This document shows positions 56,386-64,000 of a stretch of DNA of 64,000 bases, one piece after another (within the stretch, counting starts at the first letter, position 1; each line of letters opens with the position of its first letter). The stretch covers positions 33,787,756 through 33,851,755 of the forward strand of contig CM030715.1 of NCBI GenBank assembly GCA_017979445.1, in the 5' to 3' direction. The position numbers were made by a program, and so were the translations under genes. Source of the DNA: Akebia trifoliata (lineage: Eukaryota > Streptophyta > Magnoliopsida > Ranunculales > Lardizabalaceae). The notes below the pieces were generated by a model that ran no database searches, had not been told where the DNA came from, and saw only the letters and a list, made by a program, of their open reading frames with translations.

Positions 56386-58029
56386 ATGGAGTGCAAGTCG
56401 TGCGAAAAACCCAAGATGAAGCACAGGAAAGGGTTATGGTCCCCTGAAGAAGACCAAAGGCTTAAGAATCATATCCTCCAGTATGGTATCGGTTGCTGGA
56501 GTTCCATTCCCATTAAGGCTGGTGAGTTTGTGGTGCACAATTGTGCCTTATGCACTTATGTTTATGTTATAATTTGTGTCTCATTAGCATCCATGATAGA
56601 ACTGTTACATACAAGATAGAATTTCCATGATGGAAGAGCGCATTGGGCACCCAACGTAACCCCCTTTCTTGTTTATCAAATGTTTGATAAAATCAGTGAT
56701 TAATTTAGATAAATTGTCAGGCATTGTGCACCCACTTAAAACACATTTTGAGGTGGGATGCATAGCGAGTGGATGCACTGAGCACAAATGATGGGTGCAT
56801 ATAGCCTAGACCTTACATTGGCAGTACTTTGAACAAAATATTTACTCTACTCCTCATTTGGGTTGCGATTTTTCATTTTCGAGACTAGTGTTTTGGAGAA
56901 AACAAAAAAATATCACATTCTCATTGGTTTACGTGTATTGAAGGCATCCCTAATTTAAAAAAAATATCCATGTTGGATGCCATCTATTTGCATGGATCAA
57001 TGAGTGTGAGGTTTCTTGCAATCTTCAAAAACGTCGATTTTCATACTCGATCTTTTAAAAGACCAAAGTATCCTCAATGGTTAACCTTACTTTGTCTTTG
57101 TTATTGTTACACAAACATCAGGTTTGCAACGAAATGGAAAGAGTTGTAGACTACGGTGGATTAATTACTTGAGGCCAGGTTTGAAACGAGGTGGGTTTAC
57201 CGCACAAGAGGAGGAGACGATCCTTGCCCTCCATCGCTTGCTAGGCAACAAGTAAGCACCACGGATGCACCATATGACACTAAACCTGATTGTACCAGAA
57301 TCATTCATTTTAGTTTTAAAAAATGGCCACGTTGAAGAAAGATTAAGGTTGACTTGTGTAAATAAATAATTATGTAATTGGATTAGACTAATGAAGTTGT
57401 TTAATATTTTGATCAGGTGGTCCCAAATAGCACAACATTTGCCTGGAAGGACTGACAATGAGATTAAGAACTACTGGAATTCTTATCTTAAGAAGAAGTT
57501 AATGAAGCTTGAAGCATTGGAAGTTCAAAGCAACACCCAATTATCTCCACAAAGCATGGAATCTACACCCAATCCTAAAGTACCTAACACCCAATTTTCG
57601 AGTTTCGATTCTTTTGAATCGTTAGAACAGATGGAAGGATCATCCACAGAAACCGACCAATCCGTTCAAGACAATTTCGATCATCAGCCCATTAACACAA
57701 CCCATCAAAGCTCCCTCCCTAAGATTTTATTCTCCGAGTGGCTATCCCTAGATCATGTCCAACACCAGAATTCTGTAAATTCGGGGTCGGTTCCTAAGGA
57801 GAATTGGGATGATTCGAACATTGTTGATGTGTTAAACCATGGTTACTTACACAATGAGGGACCATTTGCTAATGATTTCCATCATGAATTGAGCGATGGT
57901 GTCTCATCGTTCAAGTTCTCGTCACAATTTGAGTGTCAGAATCAGATTCCAATGGGCGATTTCTTCGATTTTGTTCCAATGGGTGAAATTTATAATGATT
58001 TCACCATGACTCATGATGTAATTTACTGA
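56386..58029 (+). CDS. R2R3-MYB transcription factor (LAF1/MYB18/MYB19/MYB45-like)
   Basis: Nuclear DNA-binding activator or repressor. Three exons, 56386-56521, 57122-57251 and 57417-58029, join in frame to give 292 codons plus stop. Introns of 600 and 165 bp have GT...AG ends. The two-intron layout is classic for R2R3-MYBs. R2 (about residues 13-63) reads [20 protein letters not shown], then [20 protein letters not shown] and [11 protein letters not shown]3 (about 66-116) reads [20 protein letters not shown], then [20 protein letters not shown] and [10 protein letters not shown]. In R3 the first Trp is replaced by Phe, as is usual. The C-terminal motif [13 protein letters not shown] resembles that of the LAF1/MYB18 group, known for far-red light signalling in Arabidopsis. 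The ATG at 56386 is chosen because the frame upstream lacks an ATG. R2R3 class is certain; subgroup is likely. Confidence 0.93.
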
Positions 58030-59208
58030 TGAAAGCATTAAACCTCATATGATTTGATGTTGCAGTTGTGTATATGAAATTGGTTTGTTTTATTAGTTCA
58101 TGTTTCATCAAATGTGTAGAAAATTAAAAGATTTGGAAAAGTTGGTATTAAAAGTTTATTTCAAAGTCACAAATATTAATGGGTCACTTTCATGTGTTCA
58201 ACTTTGCCTTGTGGTATAAATTTATTAGATAGTAGATTTTGTGGTTTTGGGATCAAATTTACAACCATGCCCAATAAAAATATAAGATCATCAAAGAAAA
58301 TTCCTTCGTAAAATCCTCCATAACAGATTTTTAATATCTATGATAATATTTTAGAAATTCTCTTATTTTTCTTCGAAAACTCTATTATTTTTTTCTTTCT
58401 TTTGAAATACTCTGACATATAGCCCAAAAAATATTCCGTCCCATAGTTATTGACTCATAAATATTTGCAAATCCTTTTCATGCACACAAAAGTCATTCAT
58501 CCATGACTTTGTCTTTAAATTTGAGCATTTTTGTACAATATGTAATGTCTTTTAATCAAATTTAATGATTTTAAATCATATAATATTGGATTTTTTTTTT
58601 TTTTGGTTGTAAAAGTCCACTAAGAGATAGGCCAAATATTCATGAAGCTGTGAATAAAAAAATATAAAATATATTGTTTTCTTTTAGTAAAAGTCTACTA
58701 ACTGATAAGCTAAAATATTTGTGGACCAGTGAATTAGAAAAATGTGATATAGGGCATTTATAAGATATGACCTCAAGCAATTTGTATCATAGTTGAATAA
58801 CACATCGAAATGTTCAAACTTCTATTTTCGGATTTAAAATTTGATGCAAGCCTTCGAAATAAAATTATATTCGAAAATGGCAAGAAACAAGATACACTCA
58901 AAATGCAATTAAGCATGTTTTTCTCCCAAAACAAAAGGTTTGATGTCAGTGTCACCATGGTTTAAAAACTCCACACTGATACCAAGTTGATTCGTCCAAG
59001 TTAGGTCTTTTTTTTATACTAAGTTTCCGAGTTAAGTAAAATCTTTAAATTCCTTTTAAAACTATTCGTTTATATATAAATAGACATAATAAAATTTTAA
59101 ATCGTATTTTTCTTATTATAAGATAGTTTAGTAGATGCTCATTCGCAAAATCTTATTTAATAAAATTGTTGTACAAAAACTACAAAGTCCACTTGACCAC
59201 ATCGATAG
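58030..59208. other. Intergenic, MYB 3' side, no gene
   Basis: AT-rich. AATAAA-like words after the MYB stop could serve polyadenylation. 58585-58745 holds a loose direct repeat (GTAAAAGTC(C/T)ACTAA(G/C)(A/T)GATA). Nothing else. Confidence 0.45.
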
Positions 59209-59788
59209 CATGGTTTTAAATCTCGTCCGAGATCGGGATGACTCACTCGAGTCATCTTGGTGTTCTTCGGCGATATGGGTATAAAGTGTGTCCCAACTTT
59301 CGCATTATCTCGCGAGACAAACAAGATGTCTCGGACGATATTTTGAAAATCTCAACCGAGTCAATTGGGATTTTGTATATTTTAATTCAAATAATTTTAA
59401 AAAAAAATTAAATATTTATTATATAAACAAAACATGATTTTGTGACTAAACATCTTCTACTCTGCCTTATTTTTATTAAAAAAATTCAAATTATTTCAAT
59501 TTAAATATGGAAAATGTTGGAATGACACAAATGGAGACACAGAGTTGACAAAAATGATGTGGTGACGCGCACATAATCGTAGATGTTTTTACTCATATCT
59601 CGAGGAAAAGCATCTACGGTAATGTGTGCACCACCACATCATTCTGTCACCTTTGTGTCACCCAAGCACGACTCTTTAAATATGTGTAAATCAATCATTT
59701 TAAACCAAGTTAAATGGTTTGTCTTGTCTAAGACGAGTTGACTCGTCCATGAACTAGACGAGACATCAAACCAAGTTTTGAAAACATG
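59209..59788. mobile_element. 580-bp MITE with CATGGTTTTAAA ends, nested insertion
   Basis: Begins CATGGTTTTAAATCTCGTC and ends AAGTTTTGAAAACATG, with TCGATA one base from each edge. It is a larger relative of 44459-44682, and the interior includes repeated GACTCGTC/GAGTCATC words. It is interrupted by the Mutator-type MITE at 59510-59674. Confidence 0.65.
59510..59674. mobile_element. Mutator-type MITE, 165 bp, 10-bp TSD TTTAAATATG
   Basis: Begins GAAAATGTTGGAATGACAC and ends GTGTCACCCAAGCACGACTC (inverted copies). It is flanked by TTTAAATATG at 59500-59509 and 59675-59684. The inner stem is CATCTACGGTAATGTG against its complement around CATATCTCGAGG. It is nested in the 580-bp MITE. Confidence 0.8.
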
Positions 59789-59806
59789 GTCGATACATTA
59801 AAAAAA

Positions 59807-60826
59807 GGAGAAAATTACTTAAGGGACCCCACTCTTAAAGAGGGATTTTTTTTTTTTTCTAAATAGTCCTTAAGTTTTGGACGGTAACTAAATAGTCCAT
59901 TTAGTAAATATTTTATTTCTTAATAGTCCCTCAACCTTATCTCACATTATAATATTTTTTAAATACCCAAACTACTATTCTTCTCATCTTTTCCACATAC
60001 TTAGGTTTTTCAACAGTGATTGCAATTATTTATGGTCATTTTTTATATTGAATGACGAATGAAAATGATATACTTCTTATTTTGAACATTTAAATGTATT
60101 TTTTGATTTTTTTTGACGATTTAAAACAAAAATGAGATTCAAAAATTTATACAGTGTCGAGCTCATCACTTTTTATTTATTATCGAGTTTAACATTTTTA
60201 TTGTTGAACTTACCACATTTTACTAATTGTCGAGATTACCACTTTTTATTGTCGAGCTCGACATTTTTTATTGCTCAATGTGACAATTTAAAAAAAAATG
60301 TCAAACTCAACAATAAAAAGTGATGAGCTTGACGTTGGTAAAACCTATCCGGTTTTATTTTTCAAGTTTTTTCAACTAAAATACATGGAAAAAGTGACTA
60401 AAAATTTGATATAATGACTTGTGTAAATGATTTCAAACCAAAAGAATAATTCTCAATCGATTTTCATCCAAAAAAGAAGTAAAAAATTAAAAAAAAAAAA
60501 ATCCTAATTTTTTAATATACATGTTCAAAATATTTGAAAATTAATTTAAAATAACTTTTTCTTCATTCTCAAAAGATTTTTGTCAAAATTGATTCTTTAA
60601 AACTCGATTGGAATGCCGAAAATTTATTTTTATTTTAGGAAAATGATGAGTTTAAAGGATTATGGCAATTTCAGCAATTCAATCTTGAGAAACACGGGGA
60701 AGAGTGGGGTTTAGGGACTGATTTTGAAAGAAAAGTTTTACTAAATAAATTTTTAAGACAAGCACTAAAACCTAAGGACTAATTAAAAAGAAATCCCTCC
60801 GCTAAGGTCTTTTGAGTAATTTTTCC
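59807..60826. mobile_element. ~1.0-kb element with ~65-bp terminal inverted repeats
   Basis: The left end (GGAGAAAATTACTTAAGGG, GAGGGATTTTTT, AATAGTCCTTAAG) and right end (CCTAAGGACTAATT, AAATCCCTCC, GAGTAATTTTTCC) are long imperfect inverted copies. Non-coding inside, with a secondary hairpin at 60150-60345 built from TTTTTATTGTCGAGCTCGAC words. Long terminal repeats suggest a Mutator-like relative; the target duplication was not resolved. Confidence 0.65.
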
Positions 60827-61967
60827 TTACAAAATACCTATATGACAACACATGTTGCATCCAAAAATATGATTGGATAGTAAACCTATGTAAATCACAA
60901 AATTTTAAGAAATTAATAGATCAAGCTAAAAAAAAAAAAAATTATTTTATGTAAATCTGATTAATACCATGACATGCAGGGGGATTGAGGTTTTGATTTT
61001 ACCACTTTAGCGATTCATGTGCCCCCAAGTTAGTTAGGCTAGCCTTACTCCTCTCCAAAAACCTTTCATGACAATTTATTATTTTTTTTCTTGCACATTT
61101 ATCCAATTTTCCACCTGTCACTTGTTGCCCTACTACAATTTCTCAGTTGGATACAGTACCCAAACTTTTGATAAAGACGTCTTTATACTTATCCACTCCT
61201 GACACTTGACTCAAGAGTTATCCTCATCTGACGAATCAATTTGCGTTTTAATCCAATCGAAACTCAAATAGTTATTTGTAATGTGCTTCTTCTCGTCTCG
61301 TTAGAGGAAACGCGATTTCTGAACTCATTTTAAAGCATATAAGTTCAATTTCAATCTTTGAATTGTTAATTGGAGCTTAAACTCAGTTGCTCAAGTAATT
61401 GAAACTATTCTAGAACTCAAATGAATGCTTGTAAATTTTTATAGTTTCTCGTTGATTATCCCTTAATACAGTGTTTTTCTTTTCTAAATTATGCAGTGTG
61501 AGAATTGTGGTTCTTAATTATTCTAATTGATGAATCTTTGGTGTAGAAATGTTTTGTTGTGCTCCTGAACTTGAATTATTGTAGATTCAGTAGACAATCA
61601 GCAAGTTTTATTTGATTAAAATGCCTTTTTTTCATTTAAAAATAAAAATCACTGCTTTAGAAATGGTTTTATCTTTTAAGGAATCAAACTCAACAAATCC
61701 TTTCGAAATGAACTTCATTTTGATTGTTTAGTGTTGTTTTAAGTTCTGGGTAGAGCTAATTTTGACTTTTGTGATCGATTTTGTCCCTGCTTTGAGCTAG
61801 CTAAGTCACAGAGTTTCTCAAGTAACCGACTTTTTCACTTCAAGATACTTTTTTTTGGATTGTTTCAAGCTTGAAATTTTGTTCTCAAACTCTTTATTTA
61901 AAATGGTTTTGTAATTTTTAAATTTTTTGTTTTTAAGCTTTTTGTGGGTATGATTGTATGTATGCAG
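60827..61967. other. Promoter, leader and probable 5' UTR intron of the carboxyltransferase gene
   Basis: No protein gene. From about 61300 on, the T-rich sequence ending in TGTATGTATGCAG (AG at 61966-61967) looks like a 5' UTR intron with its acceptor. The donor and transcription start were not located with confidence. Confidence 0.45.
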
Positions 61968-61969
61968 GA

Positions 61970-62004
61970 ATGTGACAATGGAAGTTCAGTTCTCATTAGC
62001 TTAA
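61970..62004 (+). promoter_or_regulatory. Upstream ORFs in the carboxyltransferase leader
   Basis: If the leader exon begins at 61968, it contains a start-stop ATGTGA at 61970-61975. An 8-codon uORF (MEVQFSLA, stop TAA) follows at 61978-62004, 37 bp before the main ATG. These could dampen translation. They are directly visible, but leader extent is inferred. Confidence 0.45.
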
Positions 62005-62041
62005 AGAAACTTTCACGTTTCGTAGAGATTAGGCTTTTGAG

Positions 62042-64000
62042 ATGAGTTTGATATCCCCTTCAGTTGGAATTTGTGGAGGAGGAGAAAATAGGGCCTTTGT
62101 ATCAAGATCACACATTTGTTTCGGCAAGGAATTCTTTGGCAGTAATCTCCTTAGGAGTTATCTTAAAGGGATTAATGGAGTTGGGTTGGAGGGTATCGAA
62201 CGCTCTAGGATTAGAAGCCGGTGCAGATTTTGCATTCTTGCTCAGATTAAGAAGGGGAGGAGGCATGACTACCCGTGGCCCGATGATATCGATCCAAATA
62301 TCGAAGGTGGACACTTGACCTACTTGTCTTATTTCAAACCCCTATCAGAGAAACCCAAACAGGTGACACTTGCCTTTGAGAAACCGCTGATTGATCTGGA
62401 GAAAAAGATCGTTGAGGTGAGTTGCTTTCGGGATGTTAATTATACTTCATTTTGTGAATTAATGTGACTAAAACTGCCAAAATCATAAAATGTGTCCGTG
62501 GGGATATCCTGAGGATAACCAATTTTCATCAATATGAGATTCAATTGCTATCAAAGTTAACTTGATTCGATTGGCTACTTTGTTGTAAGATAACTAATAT
62601 GCATGATATCCCGACAACATTCTTATTAGCAAATCACGTGCGGTCAAAATAAAGTTAATTTTGTCCCATCAGCATTTTTTGTTAGAACCATCATCAATTA
62701 TTGTGTGACCTGGTTTCTACCAGAAGAATGAAAGAAAATGCTGATGTGGCAAGAGAAACTTTTTCCTAACAATGTGCAGAAGTCACTCGTTAGAAAGCTG
62801 TTGGACATTTAAAATCTCATCTCAAGTTATCTCGATCAGGAGAAAACTAAGAATATCAATTGACATAATTCCAGAGACATTCCCTGATGCAAAGAAACTT
62901 TCAACAATTGGTATCATACATGTAAAAATTATATTTCATTTCCCGGATCAAATTGTCAAAGGAATGTGCAGTACAATAAGCTAATGGATCCAAGTGGCTA
63001 ATTTCCTACCCCACTCTGCATAATTTTATAATAGTGGATTTCATAATTTTTGTGCTTGTGATGTGTTTCATTTTTGTTCATCATAATCATGTTATGGTCC
63101 TAGGATCACATTTTTCTCTTTGTTGCAGTTCCTTTTAGCTACTAATACTAATTCAATTTCTAAACCAAACTAGTATTAGAGACCTTATGGTGATTGTGGA
63201 CCATGTTTTTAGTTGATTGATTTAGTATTGGACTTCTTTGTAATTTAGATTTGGTTTTTTAATCAAATATCTTTATTACAGATACGTAGAATGGCTGATG
63301 AAACTGGTCTGGATTTCAGCAGTCAAATTGGTTCTTTGGAAAACAAGTATCAACAGGTATTTTCGACAAGGTTCTGTTCTATATTGTATATTATTACTTA
63401 CTAGAAGTAAGAAAAAAATTATTTTCTTATATTTATCTTTCTGAATGTGAATGGTAGTTGGAAATTAGAACTAGGAAAAGTAGATAGAGTCCTGCTTAAT
63501 CGAGCACTCTCTAATCTGAATATGATTTATAAATTTAATACAAATTGCAAAGATTTAAAGGGGGTGGAGTCGTATGAACCTTGGCATAATTCACTATTTT
63601 ACTTCTCCTAAGAGCCATTTGTATTGGGAGTAAATTAGTTTTTCCCTTTTCTTATGTTATTTTTATGTAGCTGTAGTTGTTTATCGTGTACAATAATATC
63701 AGTACAACACTTTTGAGTTTGAGGAGAGATTTGTCTATGGCTTATCTACATCGTGGGCTCAATGATTTTCTCCCAAAATCCGAGAAAAGAAACATTTGCC
63801 ATGACAGATAACACATTTAACTTCTATATTTTTATCCAGAAGTCTGAAATAAATATGCATAACAAAAGGAGCATATAACAACTCTATGACCCAATGCAAT
63901 GGAAGTTCAACGCTCAAACTGTCCCACTATTATCTTCTAATCTGCACAATGACAAGTGGCTGTTGTGGCTCTGCAGTTCATGTGACTGATTTGAGATTTC
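62042..64000 (+). CDS. CAC3: Plastid acetyl-CoA carboxylase carboxyltransferase subunit alpha (5' part)
   Basis: Nuclear gene for the alpha carboxyltransferase subunit of heteromeric acetyl-CoA carboxylase. With plastid-encoded AccD it transfers carboxyl from carboxybiotin to acetyl-CoA to form malonyl-CoA for fatty-acid synthesis in chloroplasts. Exon 1 (62042-62416, 125 codons) has a Ser/Arg-rich transit peptide (about residues 1-67). The conserved KKGRRHDYPWPDDIDPNIEG follows, then LTYLSYFKPLSEKPKQVTL and FEKPLIDLEKKIVE, and a GTGAGT donor. Exon 2 (63282-63356) follows TTACAG, in phase, reading MADETGLDFSSQIGSLENKY and QQ before GTATTT. The catalytic crotonase-fold region lies beyond the window. 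A read-through frame past 62416 is intronic. Assignment is firm; the 3' end is missing only because the window stops. Confidence 0.93.

Noticed and set aside
56522..56619. Extension of MYB exon 1 through the GT to a stop at 56619
   Set aside because: R2 continues only after splicing at 56521/57122 ([15 protein letters not shown]). The read-through is intronic.
62417..62467. Read-through of carboxyltransferase exon 1 to a stop at 62467
   Set aside because: The conserved protein continues in exon 2 at 63282 in phase. The extension begins with a GTGAGT donor.
1..64000. CRISPR array, phage, bacterial operon or other prokaryotic system
   Set aside because: The window is plant nuclear DNA. Repeats found are transposons, microsatellites and duplications; no regularly spaced repeat-spacer array exists.

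Overview
The window is nuclear DNA of a flowering plant, almost certainly a eudicot. It is AT-rich, its genes have GT-AG introns, and long intergenic tracts are built from plant transposon families (CACTA, Ty1/copia, solo LTRs, hAT, Mutator-like MITEs). No finer taxonomic call is justified from sequence alone.

From the left edge to about 46.6 kb the window is a tandemly duplicated receptor-like-protein (RLP) cluster. Three EIX-type leucine-rich-repeat RLP genes lie on the minus strand: copy A (1-1628, cut by the window edge), copy B (15121-18125, broken by a one-base frameshift) and copy C (34295-37243, intact, 982 codons). Each carries a similar 5' flank. Between them lie duplicated spacer modules holding Ty1/copia remnants, a decayed pentatricopeptide-repeat (PPR) pseudogene with smaller PPR relics, scraps of a fourth RLP, and one exon of a LIM-domain gene. 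Because the modules are paralogous, several insertions can be read against an empty copy of the same site. These include an 8,821-bp CACTA element with AAC target duplications, a 351-bp MITE, a 179-bp Mutator-type MITE with a 9-bp duplication, and a 2,218-bp solo LTR.

The CACTA element (19573-28393) is the most striking object. It carries exon fragments of at least three unrelated host genes, all on the plus strand: 14-3-3, a mitoferrin-like mitochondrial carrier, and succinate dehydrogenase flavoprotein. It also carries exon-like segments I could not identify. Intronic sequence is retained, so capture was from DNA. No transposase was seen, so the element is probably non-autonomous.

From 46.6 to 56.2 kb I find no host gene, only a second solo LTR of the same family in opposite orientation, a tandem duplication, hairpin elements and a 564-bp hAT-type element. 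At 56386-58029 there is a complete three-exon R2R3-MYB gene resembling the LAF1/MYB18/MYB19/MYB45 group. After another repeat-rich stretch, the window ends inside the gene for the plastid acetyl-CoA carboxylase carboxyltransferase alpha subunit (62042 onward, two exons visible).

The RLP genes would act at the cell surface in immune perception, the MYB gene in nuclear transcription, and the carboxyltransferase in plastid fatty-acid synthesis. Nothing suggests that they act together as a system.
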